64,000 nucleotides of DNA, from contig NZ_CP081297.1 in NCBI RefSeq assembly GCF_019711355.1, forward strand, positions 496,001-560,000, written 5' to 3'. How positions within the stretch are numbered: position 1 is the stretch's first letter; the number at the start of each line of letters is the position of its first letter. The translations under genes and the position numbers were made by a program. The notes under the pieces were generated by a model. It was given only the letters and a program-made list of their open reading frames with translations. It had not been told where the DNA came from and ran no database searches. Source of the DNA: Qipengyuania psychrotolerans. GTDB lineage: Bacteria > Pseudomonadota > Alphaproteobacteria > Sphingomonadales > Sphingomonadaceae. This document shows positions 17,261 to 26,753 of the stretch, piece after piece.

Positions 17261-17974
17261 ATGATCAACCTGTTCGGCGACGACGCTCACGGCACTCAAG
17301 GCCAGTTCAACCGCGATCCCATCACCGGGGCGCTGGTGCCGACGGTGGTCGAGCAGTCCAGCCGCGGCGAACGCGCTTTCGACATTTTCAGCCGCCTGCT
17401 CCGCGAGCGCATTGTTTTCGTAACCGGCCAGGTCGAAGACAACATGGCTTCGCTGATTGTTGCCCAGCTGCTGTTCCTTGAAAGCGAAAATCCTTCCAAG
17501 CCGATCAGCATGTACATCAATTCGCCTGGCGGCGTGGTGACAGCGGGCATGGCAATCCACGACACGATGCAATACATCAAGCCGCGGGTTTCGACGGTCT
17601 GCATCGGCCAGGCCGCCTCTATGGGCAGCTTCCTGCTGGCCGCTGGCGAGCCGGGAATGCGGATCGCACTGCCCAACGCCCGTATCATGGTCCACCAGCC
17701 CTCCGGCGGTGCACGCGGCATGGCGTCGGACATCGAAATTCAGGCCCGCGAAATCCTGCGCATTCGCAAGCGCATGAACGACCTTTATGTCCAGTATACC
17801 GGCAAGAGCCTGACCGATATCGAGAAGGCAATGGACCGCGACACCTTCCTTGAAGCCGATGAAGCGATGAAATTCGGCATCGTCGACAAGGTCTTCGAAG
17901 CCCGTCCCGAAAACGAAGGTGACGACGAGCCGACCAAGGACGAAGACAAGGGTTCTGGCGGCGCGCCCGAGTAG
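17261..17974 (+). CDS. clpP: ATP-dependent Clp protease proteolytic subunit
   Basis: ClpP forms the tetradecameric serine protease chamber fed by ClpX or ClpA. The catalytic serine S120 lies in [11 protein letters not shown] and the histidine H145 in [10 protein letters not shown], the standard 25-residue spacing. The 237-residue length includes a longer N-terminal segment and an acidic Glu/Asp-rich tail of about 25 residues absent from E. coli ClpP. The ATG follows AGAGGAAA. clpX is the next gene, 193 bases on, and likely has its own promoter as well as read-through. Confidence 0.96.
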   Translation: MINLFGDDAHGTQGQFNRDPITGALVPTVVEQSSRGERAFDIFSRLLRERIVFVTGQVEDNMASLIVAQLLFLESENPSKPISMYINSPGGVVTAGMAIHDTMQYIKPRVSTVCIGQAASMGSFLLAAGEPGMRIALPNARIMVHQPSGGARGMASDIEIQAREILRIRKRMNDLYVQYTGKSLTDIEKAMDRDTFLEADEAMKFGIVDKVFEARPENEGDDEPTKDEDKGSGGAPE

Positions 17975-18167
17975 ATTGCAGCGTTAAGGAGGCGGGGTAA
18001 AACGTCCCGTCTCCGGACTGTTGCGAAACTGTCGTAGGAATTGAGCAACCTTGCCGCTTCAGCAAATGGCAAGGGCATGATGCTACCTATGATATTGACC
18101 CAATCCCGCACCGGCCTAAAGTCGGCGAATCCCTGTCTTAGGGCGGATCAGCGGGGCAGAGCAGGAA

Positions 18168-19433
18168 ATGACCAAGTTGAGCGGTACCGATAGCAAATCC
18201 ACGCTGTATTGCAGCTTCTGCGGCAAGTCGCAGCACGAAGTGCGTAAACTGATCGCGGGTCCCACCGTGTTCATTTGCGACGAATGCGTGGAGCTGTGCA
18301 ACGACATCATCCGCGAGGAAACGAAGGCGGGAATTTCGGGCAAGAAGGACGGCGACGTCCCGACACCTTCCGAAATCTTCCAGACCCTGAACGATTACGT
18401 GATCGGCCAGGACCGCGCGAAGCGCGTGCTTTCAGTCGCGGTGCACAATCACTACAAGCGCCTGAAGCACGGCGGGAAGGCCGGCGACGTCGAATTGGCG
18501 AAGTCGAACATCCTGCTGGTTGGCCCGACAGGCTGCGGTAAAACGCTGCTGGCGCAGACGCTTGCGCGCACCTTCGATGTGCCTTTCACGATGGCCGATG
18601 CCACTACCCTGACCGAAGCCGGTTACGTGGGCGAGGACGTGGAGAATATTATTCTCAAGCTGCTGCAGTCTTCCGACTACAACGTCGAAAAGGCGCAGCA
18701 TGGCATCGTCTATATCGACGAAATCGACAAGATCACCCGCAAGGCAGAGAATCCCTCGATCACGCGCGACGTTTCGGGCGAAGGCGTGCAGCAGGCCCTG
18801 CTCAAGCTGATGGAAGGCACGACTGCCTCTGTTCCGCCGCAGGGTGGCCGCAAGCATCCGCAGCAGGAATTCCTGCAAGTCGACACGACGAACATCCTGT
18901 TCATCTGTGGCGGTGCGTTTGCAGGCCTTGAAAAAATCATCGCCGACCGCCTTCAGAAGCGTTCGATCGGTTTTGGTGCGCACGTTGCCGATCCCGATAA
19001 GCGCCGCGTGGGTGAACTGCTCGAAAAGGGTGAACCGGAAGATCTCCTGAAGTTCGGCCTTATTCCCGAGTTTGTTGGCCGACTGCCAGTAATCGCGACT
19101 TTGCGCGATCTCGACGTCGACGCCTTGGTAACGATCCTGACCGAACCGAAGAACGCACTGTGCAAGCAGTACCAGAAGCTGTTCGAACTCGAAGATGTCG
19201 AACTGACCTTCAAGGAAGACGCACTCAAGACGATTGCCGAGAAGGCTATCGAGCGCAAAACAGGTGCTCGCGGTCTTCGCTCGATCGTCGAGGGCATCCT
19301 GCTCGACACGATGTTCGACCTGCCCGACATGGACGGCGTGACCGAAATCGTGATCGACGCCGACGTTGTCGAAGGCAAGAAGGACCCGATCCAGGTCCAT
19401 GGCGGCAAGAAGGACAAGGAAGAAGCGGCCTAA
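18168..19433 (+). CDS. clpX: ATP-dependent Clp protease unfoldase subunit
   Basis: The 421-residue AAA+ unfoldase recognises tagged proteins and threads them into ClpP. The N-terminal zinc-binding domain has C15, C18, C37 and C40 (YCSFCGK and CDECVELC). The AAA+ module carries Walker [11 protein letters not shown], Walker [10 protein letters not shown] and a sensor region. The C-terminal domain contains KTGARGLRS. It follows clpP on the same strand and ends before a strong terminator. Confidence 0.97.
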   Translation: MTKLSGTDSKSTLYCSFCGKSQHEVRKLIAGPTVFICDECVELCNDIIREETKAGISGKKDGDVPTPSEIFQTLNDYVIGQDRAKRVLSVAVHNHYKRLKHGGKAGDVELAKSNILLVGPTGCGKTLLAQTLARTFDVPFTMADATTLTEAGYVGEDVENIILKLLQSSDYNVEKAQHGIVYIDEIDKITRKAENPSITRDVSGEGVQQALLKLMEGTTASVPPQGGRKHPQQEFLQVDTTNILFICGGAFAGLEKIIADRLQKRSIGFGAHVADPDKRRVGELLEKGEPEDLLKFGLIPEFVGRLPVIATLRDLDVDALVTILTEPKNALCKQYQKLFELEDVELTFKEDALKTIAEKAIERKTGARGLRSIVEGILLDTMFDLPDMDGVTEIVIDADVVEGKKDPIQVHGGKKDKEEAA

Positions 19434-19461
19434 AAGCCCCTTTTTTCACTTAAACATCAAG

Positions 19462-19498
19462 CGGCGCCCACCTCATCGAGAGTTGGGCGCCGTTTTGT
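19462..19498 (+). terminator. Intrinsic terminator of clpX
   Basis: The nine-pair stem CGGCGCCCA/TGGGCGCCG with a 13-base loop is followed by TTTTGTT, 28 bases beyond the clpX stop. Confidence 0.85.
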
Positions 19499-19579
19499 TA
19501 CAGCGTTCTCAATCTGGTCATATCGCAGTCACATCAGTGAGCCATCCAAGCCTCATAACAGGGCTGAAGGACGCTGCGG

Positions 19580-20254
19580 GTGGAAGTTATTACAATCCTC
19601 ATGACAAGTGAGGACGGGGCCGACTTCGAAGATTTCGACCACGGCGATGCACGATATATATTTGGTGGCTTGAAATCGTCAGGACCACGACGACTGATCG
19701 AAGGGCCGGTTTGCGCCTTTGTCGATTGGGTGCTTACCGACATGTCCGGGCAGGAAATGTGTAGGCGGTTGCGGGCCGATCCACGTATGTCAGCCGCGCA
19801 TATCACGATGGTCCTTGAGAGTTGCAATCCGGAAGACAAGCGCAAGGCATTGGCGGCAGGCGCCGATGACTACGTTATCGGTCCGGTCGATCGCACCATG
19901 GTTCTCGACCGGGTGCTTGCTCTTGGCACAGGAAATTCGGGCACGGTCATCGGTCAGCCTTTTTCCCTAGGCGATCTGGAAATCGACATGGGCGCCTTGC
20001 TCGCCCGATGGAAAGGTAAGCCGATTGCCTTGGCCCCCAACGAATTTCGCCTGCTTCGTTATTTTGCCGAAAATGCCAATCGAGTCCTAACCCGTCAGGA
20101 TCTTATCGACGGCCTAGGTAAGCAGGAGCCACCCATCGACGAGCGTACTGTCGATGTCTGGATCGGCCGTCTGCGCCGCTCACTAAGGGCAGCTGGAGCA
20201 GGCACGTCGATCCGCACGGTGAGGTCGATGGGCTATGTTTACGACAGCCACTGA
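19580..20254 (+). CDS. OmpR-type response regulator with divergent receiver
   Basis: The 224-residue protein joins a receiver-like domain (about 1-115) to an OmpR/PhoB winged-helix DNA-binding domain (about 128-222, LAPNEFRLLRYFAENANRVL and SMGYVYDSH). The likely phospho-acceptor is D49 in FVDWVLTDMSG. The conserved Lys before Pro in the last receiver strand is missing: YVIGPVD has G101 where KP is expected, so phosphorylation signalling may be altered or absent. No histidine kinase is adjacent. The start is GTG with AAGGA 9 bases upstream; the next Met is at codon 8 and lacks a ribosome site. Confidence 0.8.
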   Translation: MEVITILMTSEDGADFEDFDHGDARYIFGGLKSSGPRRLIEGPVCAFVDWVLTDMSGQEMCRRLRADPRMSAAHITMVLESCNPEDKRKALAAGADDYVIGPVDRTMVLDRVLALGTGNSGTVIGQPFSLGDLEIDMGALLARWKGKPIALAPNEFRLLRYFAENANRVLTRQDLIDGLGKQEPPIDERTVDVWIGRLRRSLRAAGAGTSIRTVRSMGYVYDSH

Positions 20255-20275
20255 GCTCCGCTGGATCGCGAACAA

Positions 20276-20305
20276 AAAGGGCCGCCCCGTAAGGAGCGGC
20301 CCTTT
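20276..20305. terminator. Bidirectional terminator between regulator and TonB receptor genes
   Basis: A ten-pair perfect stem, AAAGGGCCGC/GCGGCCCTTT, has further inner pairing. T-rich sequence follows on both strands (TTTCCGTTT on plus, TTTTTGTTC on minus). It separates two convergent genes. Confidence 0.85.
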
Positions 20306-20326
20306 CCGTTTGTCCAAGGGTAAGGA

Positions 20327-23059
20327 TCAGAACGTGAGCGATGCGCCAAGGCTGAAGCTGCGTCCGACATCGTAGCTGTTCACGTCGATGCGGGTTGTCC
20401 CGTTGCTCTGAAATTCCTGATGATCGGTGCCGGTAAGGTTGCGGGCTTCAAACTTGAGTTCAAGCTCTTTGCCGAGGACGTCAAAACCCTGACGTGCGAC
20501 GAAATCCAGCTCTAGGCCCGGCTTCTCGACAATATCGGGCAGCGGGCCTGCCCCGCGGCTCGAAACGCGCTCGCTGGCGTATTTCGCCAGGATCGTGAAC
20601 TGGCTGAGCCGCTCCGTATCTTCGAACCCCAATTGCAGGTTCACGATGTGGTCCGACTGTCCTGTCAAAGGTACGCCGTCGTCGAAAAAGTTGGTCGCCG
20701 GCTGGTCCGCGAACGGGAACACCGATGCAATATCGTCAGCGCCGACTTTGATCTCGGACTGAGTGTAGGTGTAGTTCGCAATCACGACGAGCCGCTTGCT
20801 GTCGAACCATTCGCCGAAATCATAGAGATCATAGTTCCACTGGGCTTCTACCTCACCGCCGTAGAGCTGCGCTTTGGGCGCATTCGCAAAGCCCGAAATG
20901 ATGTCGTTATCAGAGAAGCTGGTGAAGATCTCGATCGGGTTCTCAATGTCCTTGTAGAACCCCGCAACACTGACACGGCTGCCCGCATCGAAATAATATT
21001 CGAGGCGTGCTTCGGCATTCACAAGTTCACTGTCAACAAGGCGCGGGTTGCCGTTGAACTGACGGTTTGTTTCCGGATCGAAATAGGTCTGGAAAATCAA
21101 CTCGCGGAACTGTGGGCGGGCGATCGTCTTGGACGCGCTGGCCCGGAACTGGAGGTCATCGCTGATCTCCCACGTCAGCGTGCCGCCGGGCAACCAGTAG
21201 TCGTTCGCCAGCGAAGTGCCGCTGGTTGATCCGAGCGGCTCCGAGAACACCTCGACCGCCTGGACGGACTGCTTCGCATCTTCATAGCGAACGCCAATAT
21301 CCAGCGAGACGACATCGAAAGGCGTAATCGTCACTTTCGCGTAGCCGGCATGAATCTCGAGGGCGGCTCCGAACGCAGGGTCGGTCTGGGTTGTTTCGAA
21401 GATGTTATATTCGAAGGGACCAACGCCGGCGGCTGTTTGAGCGTCCCGGTCGAAACCGAAAGCAATCAGAGCATCGCCCAGCAGATTGTCGGGCCGGAAG
21501 GCACCGAAGCCCTCCGGGTAACCACTGGATGCGCGAATATCGAACTCGCGGCGGGTCGAGAAACGGCTGGTGTCGGTATAGGCATACCCGACTGTCGCAC
21601 TGAGCCAGTCGGTGAAGATGTAGCTGACGTCCGCTCCGCCGTAATAGAGGTCCTCGGTAAGGTTCGAGAACGCGACGATGGCGCCGCCTCGCTGAGGGTC
21701 GAGCGTGTTGAGGAAGAGGTCACCAAAGGGGTCGTTCTCATTATTGGTGCGGACATAGGTGAACTCGTACTCGAATGGTGCATCACGCTTCGTCTGGGCA
21801 TAGCCGCCGCGAAGATCGATGGAGAGATCGCCAAATTCAAGCTCGGCGACGCCTTGCGTGTTGAACAGCTGGCGTTCGAACCATGAGGTGTTCTGGATCA
21901 GTTCCTCATCGTCATCCTGGAAGTCGATGCCGCGGGCGAGCGAAGCGCGCTTCAGCGTGTCGTGAATAAAGAGGTTGGTGAAGCGGAACTTGTGCTGTCC
22001 AACCTCGAGTCCGAAACCGAGAAGGCCGTTCACCAGCATTCGGTTGTCGGTCACGAATTGATCGAAGTCTGTATCCAGTTCGAGCGCTTCGTTCACCGCG
22101 GTCTGGCGCGTAATGAAACGGTTGCGCCACTTGTTGCTGAGCGAGGCAGTGGCGATCACGCCGAACTGGCCATCCGAGAACACGTCTACCGCTGTGCCTG
22201 CTGTAATGGAGCCGGAGAAATTGGCCGGCAGGTCGCCAATTTTCTGGATGAGAATCAAATTGGGATCGTTGAGGTCTCCCAGGATACCCTGAAGGTCGAC
22301 TTCGTCGTCGCCAATGCGCGAACCGCTGTCAAAAAAGCCCTGCAGCGCCGCATAGTTCGACACATCTCGGCGGCCATTGTCGAATCCAGTCCAGTCGTAG
22401 GCGCCGCCATAATAACTATAGCCATTGCCGAAGGTAGTTTCGCTGTCGCCACTGATTGATCCGGAAACCGTCAGGAAGCTCTCGGTCGGAATTGCGCGGG
22501 TCGTAAGGTTGATTACGCCGCCGCCAAATTCGCCCGGAAAGTTCGCGGAATATGTCTTCTGCACCAAGCTCGAGGCAATCACGCTGGTGGGAAAAATATC
22601 GAGCGGAACAACACGGCTCAGCGGTTGGGGCGAGGGCAGCGGGAGGCCGTTGAGCAGGGCCAGCGAATACCGGTCGCCAAGGCCGCGCACATAAACCAGC
22701 CCATTACCTTGCGTCGACAAGCCGGTGACCCGGCCAAGCGCGCCGGCGATGTCGCCTTCACCGGTACGGGCGATGCTTTCGGTATCGAGAACCGTGATGA
22801 CCTGGCTTGACGAACGAGTAACGTCGCGCTGGCGCCGACCGGTCACGATGATCGCGCCTCCGGGTACGGAAATATCCGGTTGCGCCTGCTCATCGACCAT
22901 CTCTGTGTCACCGTCTCCGCCAGCGATCTGCTCATCCTGCAGATCATCTTCGGTCGATGGCGGAGTCTCCACCCCGGTGCTTTGGGCAATCGCGGTGGTG
23001 GGAAACGTAAGAGCGGTTGAAAGCAGGAGCAGCCCTGCCAGCTGCTTGGCAGTGGACAT
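20327..23059 (-). CDS. TonB-dependent receptor, paired with beta-helix lipoprotein
   Basis: This 910-residue outer-membrane receptor has a signal peptide (LLLLSTALTFPTTAIAQ) and an acidic linker. It then has a TonB-box-like GAIIVTGRRQ segment, a plug domain (about residues 70-190: GDIAGALGRVTGLSTQ, LGDRYSLALLNGLPLP) and a barrel ending in SLGASLTF. The plug resembles the large receptors of sphingomonads and Caulobacter, whose ligands are mostly unknown. It lies 110 bases downstream of a beta-helix lipoprotein gene on the same strand. The upstream divergent region has PHO-box-like repeats, so a role in uptake of a phosphorus source under phosphate shortage is proposed. Confidence 0.87.
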   Translation of the reverse strand: MSTAKQLAGLLLLSTALTFPTTAIAQSTGVETPPSTEDDLQDEQIAGGDGDTEMVDEQAQPDISVPGGAIIVTGRRQRDVTRSSSQVITVLDTESIARTGEGDIAGALGRVTGLSTQGNGLVYVRGLGDRYSLALLNGLPLPSPQPLSRVVPLDIFPTSVIASSLVQKTYSANFPGEFGGGVINLTTRAIPTESFLTVSGSISGDSETTFGNGYSYYGGAYDWTGFDNGRRDVSNYAALQGFFDSGSRIGDDEVDLQGILGDLNDPNLILIQKIGDLPANFSGSITAGTAVDVFSDGQFGVIATASLSNKWRNRFITRQTAVNEALELDTDFDQFVTDNRMLVNGLLGFGLEVGQHKFRFTNLFIHDTLKRASLARGIDFQDDDEELIQNTSWFERQLFNTQGVAELEFGDLSIDLRGGYAQTKRDAPFEYEFTYVRTNNENDPFGDLFLNTLDPQRGGAIVAFSNLTEDLYYGGADVSYIFTDWLSATVGYAYTDTSRFSTRREFDIRASSGYPEGFGAFRPDNLLGDALIAFGFDRDAQTAAGVGPFEYNIFETTQTDPAFGAALEIHAGYAKVTITPFDVVSLDIGVRYEDAKQSVQAVEVFSEPLGSTSGTSLANDYWLPGGTLTWEISDDLQFRASASKTIARPQFRELIFQTYFDPETNRQFNGNPRLVDSELVNAEARLEYYFDAGSRVSVAGFYKDIENPIEIFTSFSDNDIISGFANAPKAQLYGGEVEAQWNYDLYDFGEWFDSKRLVVIANYTYTQSEIKVGADDIASVFPFADQPATNFFDDGVPLTGQSDHIVNLQLGFEDTERLSQFTILAKYASERVSSRGAGPLPDIVEKPGLELDFVARQGFDVLGKELELKFEARNLTGTDHQEFQSNGTTRIDVNSYDVGRSFSLGASLTF

Positions 23060-23126
23060 TTGAATGACCCCCTTGAATTAGGCCGAATGCGATGTGGGCC
23101 AAAGGGCCCCGGATAGGAGAGAGGTT

Positions 23127-23156
23127 CGGGGGCTGCACTTTACCGCGCAGCCCCCG
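23127..23156 (-). other. Intercistronic stem-loop in the lipoprotein-TonB receptor unit
   Basis: CGGGGGCTGC and GCAGCCCCCG form a perfect ten-pair stem with a 10-base loop, in the 110 bases between the two genes. No T run follows in the transcription direction, so it more likely protects the upstream lipoprotein message or tunes the ratio of the two products than acts as a full terminator. Confidence 0.55.
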
Positions 23157-23169
23157 CCCTTTTGTAAGT

Positions 23170-24732
23170 TCAGTTGTAGATCGGCAGGCTTGCGCAGCCC
23201 GATACGGCGCTATCGAAAGTCACCGTGGCCGAGTTGCAGGTCCAGCCATTCACCCAAGTGTCGTTGCCCGGGAATACGGCCCCGATGTTGCTCGCCAGAT
23301 CGAAGAAGCTCGACCATGCGGTCACGTTGAACACCGGCACGCCGTTCTCGTTTGATCCGTTCTGGAACAGCATCGAGAGAGTATTGGTGAAGGCCGAGTT
23401 GTTGTTGGTGCCGGCATCGAAGACTGCCTGGATATCGGCAGCAGTGGCGCCAGAACTGTCACGGAACGGAGCCGAACAGTCGAGTACCAGCGAGTCGAAC
23501 GCAACCGGTCCGGCTTCATCCGCGCCAGCAGTGCGGGTCAGTTCTTCTTGTCCGTCAACGCGCAGGCACGGCGTGTCGTTGCGTGACCATATGACCGAGT
23601 TGGCAATCGAATAATCAGCAAATCCGCGAATACGGACAACCTGATCGTTGGCGTTCTGATGTACGAAAGTGGCATTCGAAATGCGCGTGTTCTGGCGCGG
23701 AGTGGAATCGTTGAATGCGTTGTCGGAGTCGGCTTCAATGATGGTGTCACCTGCACCCGGACGCTGGATCGCGATCACGTACTGCAAGTTGGCCTTCACG
23801 CCGGTATCAGTGTCGATGCTGTCGTCTTCTGCGCCGACAACGATCAGGTTCTTCACGTTTACGCGGCCGCCGAAAAATTCCACGCCGTCGTCAGAACTGT
23901 TGTAGCTCATGATGTTTTCGAGCGTGGTGCCAGAACCGATGCCGCCGGTTGTCAGCGACTGCAGCTCGTTATCGCCCGACAAGACGAAGCCCGAGTAGCG
24001 GATCTGGACGTAGGTCATGCTTCCCGAACTGTCGTTTGCAGTTGCACCGCCGAAGATCGCCGGATCAGCTGCGCCTTCGACCTGACGTTCGCAATTGACG
24101 CTGCCCGGTGTCGCACCAGCTGCGATGCAGTCCGTGACCGGAGCACGGCCCGAAAGGACCACACCGCCCCATTGGCCGGACGAGCTGGCGCCATTGAGGC
24201 CGAGAACATTGTCGCGGCTGGTGAAGATGATCGGACGATCGGCGGTGCCGTTCGCCTGGATGGTATTCCCGCGATTGACGTTCAGGAAGCTGGAGCCTGC
24301 CGCATAAATGATCACGCCGGGCTCGATCGTTAGTTCGACATCGGTGTCATCAAGGCCGTCGCTCGCATCAGGAGAAGGTCCGCCATCGGTGCCGACATCG
24401 ACACGTCCATTGATGCGGTAAAGCAGCCCTTCGATGTAGGGCAGGGTGATGCTCGCGTTAATCCGTGCAGGCATTGTGCACACACGATATTCGCCGGTCG
24501 GTCCGCTGATTGTGCCGTCGTCAGTCAGGCCCTGAGCGTCGCTGATCGTCGGGCAGCCATTTGCCGGAGTGACGTTGCCGGAAGTCGGCGTGGGCGTTGG
24601 GGTTGGCGACGGAGTGGGGTTGTTGATGACCACGTTGCCGCCAGTACCGGGCGAGACGATTTCGTCGGGACCGCAACTTGCAACAGCCAATGCAGAGCAG
24701 CCAAGAACGAGCGAATGTTTGAACTTTATCAC
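23170..24732 (-). CDS. Predicted parallel beta-helix lipoprotein
   Basis: The 520-residue protein has a lipoprotein signal (lipobox VASC, Cys20) and a Pro/Thr linker at about 38-52. A long region rich in Gly, Asn, Ser, Thr and Asp follows, with repeated beta-strand patterns such as ELTIEPGVIIYAAGSSFLNV and ENIMSYNSSDDGVEFFGG, as in right-handed beta-helix proteins. Several isolated cysteines could form disulfides. It is probably anchored to the outer membrane, perhaps surface exposed, and may capture a ligand for the TonB receptor encoded next. I do not recognise a specific function. Confidence 0.68.
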   Translation of the reverse strand: MIKFKHSLVLGCSALAVASCGPDEIVSPGTGGNVVINNPTPSPTPTPTPTSGNVTPANGCPTISDAQGLTDDGTISGPTGEYRVCTMPARINASITLPYIEGLLYRINGRVDVGTDGGPSPDASDGLDDTDVELTIEPGVIIYAAGSSFLNVNRGNTIQANGTADRPIIFTSRDNVLGLNGASSSGQWGGVVLSGRAPVTDCIAAGATPGSVNCERQVEGAADPAIFGGATANDSSGSMTYVQIRYSGFVLSGDNELQSLTTGGIGSGTTLENIMSYNSSDDGVEFFGGRVNVKNLIVVGAEDDSIDTDTGVKANLQYVIAIQRPGAGDTIIEADSDNAFNDSTPRQNTRISNATFVHQNANDQVVRIRGFADYSIANSVIWSRNDTPCLRVDGQEELTRTAGADEAGPVAFDSLVLDCSAPFRDSSGATAADIQAVFDAGTNNNSAFTNTLSMLFQNGSNENGVPVFNVTAWSSFFDLASNIGAVFPGNDTWVNGWTCNSATVTFDSAVSGCASLPIYN

Positions 24733-24997
24733 GGGAATGGTCCCCTCAAAAACCGGATGAGTCGGAAAGAATTTCGAATGCGAATTCGTTGATCGCGACT
24801 CGCCAGCTAGGGGCGCTTTGTTACAGTTTTGACCGCCGCGTGACCGTTATGTTGCAGTTTCAACAGATTTGATGGTCTCGCTCTGATCGGCGGAAGAAAT
24901 TCAACTTTCATTGCAGAAATATGACAATGTTACAGATTTGTTGCAGCAGACGTAACATTGCACCATCTTCGCACTCTAAATTCTTGGGAGAGATGAG
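24733..24997. promoter_or_regulatory. Divergent promoter with array of PHO-box-like heptamers
   Basis: Read on the minus strand, heptamers resembling the PhoB half-site CTGTCAT occur at 24929-24935 (CTGTAAC) and 24940-24946 (CTGCAAC), spaced 11 bases as in a PHO box. A second group, at 9-11 base steps, contains heptamers starting at plus-strand 24820, 24829, 24840, 24851 and 24860. The region separates the lipoprotein-receptor unit from a small TPR gene. It is AT-richer than its surroundings and has no coding potential. Confidence 0.55.
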
Positions 24998-25378
24998 ATG
25001 TCGACATTCATGACAGCCGCGTTGCTGGTACTTGGGAGCGGCCCGATTGAAGTCGTGGCAACGGCAGGACCGTCATCTGATGTCGGGTTCGAAGAGCTTG
25101 CTGCTGGCGACAACTTGGCTGCAATCTCCGCAATCGAGGCCGGCTCCCTGCCGGCCAGTGACCCCGCGCGTCTGATCAATCACGGCGTCGCCCTCGCGCG
25201 CTTGGGCGACCATGAAGGCGCTCGAGAGAAATTCGCCGAGGTTGTTGCAGATTCGGATCGCTACCGGCTTGAAACCGGGAGCGGGAAATGGGTTGATTCG
25301 CGGGTCTTGGCCCGCCGCGGATTGTCGCTGATAGATCGTGGTGAATTCGAAGGTTATGCCGCCCTAGCCAGCCGTTAG
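24998..25378 (+). CDS. Small exported TPR-like protein
   Basis: The 126-residue protein has a probable N-terminal export signal (FMTAALLVLGSGPIEVVATAG). Tetratricopeptide-like helices follow: ISAIEAGSLPASDPARLINHGVALARLGDHEGAREKFAEVVAD. Similar small TPR proteins accompany TonB receptors in sphingomonads, from general recollection. The ATG follows GGGAGAG. Its promoter lies in the region with PHO-box-like repeats, so it may be co-regulated with the divergent lipoprotein and receptor. The function is unknown. Confidence 0.65.
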   Translation: MSTFMTAALLVLGSGPIEVVATAGPSSDVGFEELAAGDNLAAISAIEAGSLPASDPARLINHGVALARLGDHEGAREKFAEVVADSDRYRLETGSGKWVDSRVLARRGLSLIDRGEFEGYAALASR

Positions 25379-25528
25379 GTCTTCTTGGCCTAGTATTTCC
25401 GGCCCGCTGTCCTTTTGGGCTGCGGGCCGGTTGCTTTGCACGGCGTGCAAGGGCTTTCCGGCATCCAGCCCGTTGTCACTTTGGTGTCATTTATTGGCGC
25501 CAAAGCGGTGGCACGGAGGGTGTCGACG

Positions 25529-26161
25529 ATGATTCGCGCACACGGAGCGTTCGTCGCAAGCTTGGTTTGCGCAATGCTCATCGCTTTCCCAGCGAAAGCG
25601 GATGTTATGGAAATAGATTCTGACGGTGCGCGCTGGATTGCCGGCGGAAGTACCGCAGGCAAAGCTGCGCCAACAGCGATTGATGCGGCTTCTTCAGAAT
25701 CCTCATTCGTGCCTGAAGAACTGGCGGTGCCAGAGCGCATTGTCGCTGAACCAGCAAGGCACGCAGAGGGTGTCCCGCAAATCTACCGCGCCAAAGTAGC
25801 CGAGCTGGCAGAGCGGTTCGACCTATCTGCCTCGCTTATCGAAGCGATGGTCTGGCAGGAAAGCCGCTGGCGGCACGATGCCGTGTCGCCGGTCGGTGCG
25901 CAGGGTTTGGCCCAGCTTATGCCGGCAACAGCCCGCGAACTTGGCGTCGACCCAAGCGATCCGCTGGCTAATCTGGAGGGAGGTGCCCGGTATTTGCGCG
26001 AGCAACTCGACCGTTTCGATGGCGACCTCGAAAAAGCGCTTGCGGCGTACAATGCCGGCCCGGGCCGGGTAGAGCGTGCGAACGGCATCCCGCGCATTCG
26101 CGAAACTCAGATTTACGTGGCCTCCATCATGGGCCGGCTTTCAGATCACTCACGGGAGTAG
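25529..26161 (+). CDS. virB1: VirB1-type lytic transglycosylase
   Basis: The 210-residue protein has a signal peptide (VASLVCAMLIAFPAKA) and a C-terminal SLT domain (about 90-205). The catalytic Glu111 lies in VWQESRW, followed by GAQGLAQLMPATA and AAYNAGPGRV. It cleaves peptidoglycan locally so that the secretion machine can cross the cell wall. The ATG at 25529 was chosen over upstream in-frame codons because GGAGGG lies 8 bases before it and a signal peptide follows directly. It opens the virB cluster. Confidence 0.88.
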   Translation: MIRAHGAFVASLVCAMLIAFPAKADVMEIDSDGARWIAGGSTAGKAAPTAIDAASSESSFVPEELAVPERIVAEPARHAEGVPQIYRAKVAELAERFDLSASLIEAMVWQESRWRHDAVSPVGAQGLAQLMPATARELGVDPSDPLANLEGGARYLREQLDRFDGDLEKALAAYNAGPGRVERANGIPRIRETQIYVASIMGRLSDHSRE

Positions 26162-26167
26162 ACCGAC

Positions 26168-26467
26168 TTGTATTCGCTATTTTTCCGCTCTGCCGCACTG
26201 GCCATCCTTCTTACCCCCACAGCCGCTTTTGCGCAGGCCGCTGACCCGGCTGGGTCAGGCCCAATCGTAAATGCGCTGGGCTGGTTGCAAGATACGCTTC
26301 TTGGCAACGTTGCTACTGCAGTGGCGGTCATGGCTGTTGCCGCTATCGGCTTCATGATGCTGACCGGACGGTTGAATTGGCGTTTCGGCGCAACCGTAAT
26401 CATAGGAGTTTTCATCCTGTTCGGCGCGGCATCCATCGTGGCCGGTATCCAGGGTGTAGCTGGCTAG
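26168..26467 (+). CDS. virB2: VirB2-type pilin subunit
   Basis: The 99-residue protein has a signal peptide ending near AAFAQA, then two hydrophobic spans (NVATAVAVMAVAAIGFMML and the C-terminal ATVIIGVFILFGAASIV) joined by a short LTGRLNWR loop. This is the TrbC/VirB2 pilin pattern. It would form the pilus of the type IV secretion system. The start is TTG, with GGGAG 9 bases upstream overlapping the end of virB1. Confidence 0.86.
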   Translation: MYSLFFRSAALAILLTPTAAFAQAADPAGSGPIVNALGWLQDTLLGNVATAVAVMAVAAIGFMMLTGRLNWRFGATVIIGVFILFGAASIVAGIQGVAG

Positions 26468-26468
26468 A

Positions 26469-26753
26469 ATGACTTCGCTGGTTCGCCATCCCGTTCACAG
26501 GGCGTTGACGCGGCCGCAGATGTTTGCGGGCGTGACGTTCAACTATTTTATCATCAACGGCGTGGTGACGACCGAAGTGTTCCTCATCACCGGCAGCTTT
26601 TGGGCGTTGTTTGCAGCGTTGGTGATGCACGGTGTCGGCTATTTCGCCTGCCTTCGCGAACCTCGGATTTTCGATTTGTGGATGACCAAGGTGTCCAAGT
26701 GCCCGCGGGTGAAGAATTACAAGCGCTGGGGGTGCAACAGCTATGCCGCGTAA
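26469..26753 (+). CDS. virB3: VirB3-type inner-membrane protein
   Basis: The 94-residue protein starts with the characteristic VHRALTRPQMFAGV, followed by two membrane spans and a short cytoplasmic tail. VirB3 associates with VirB4 in the inner-membrane complex. The gene begins 1 base after virB2 and its end overlaps the virB4 start by 11 bases. Confidence 0.88.
   Translation: MTSLVRHPVHRALTRPQMFAGVTFNYFIINGVVTTEVFLITGSFWALFAALVMHGVGYFACLREPRIFDLWMTKVSKCPRVKNYKRWGCNSYAA

Noticed and set aside
18432..19400. A 322-codon frame opposite clpX
   Set aside because: It is a shadow of clpX without domain features.
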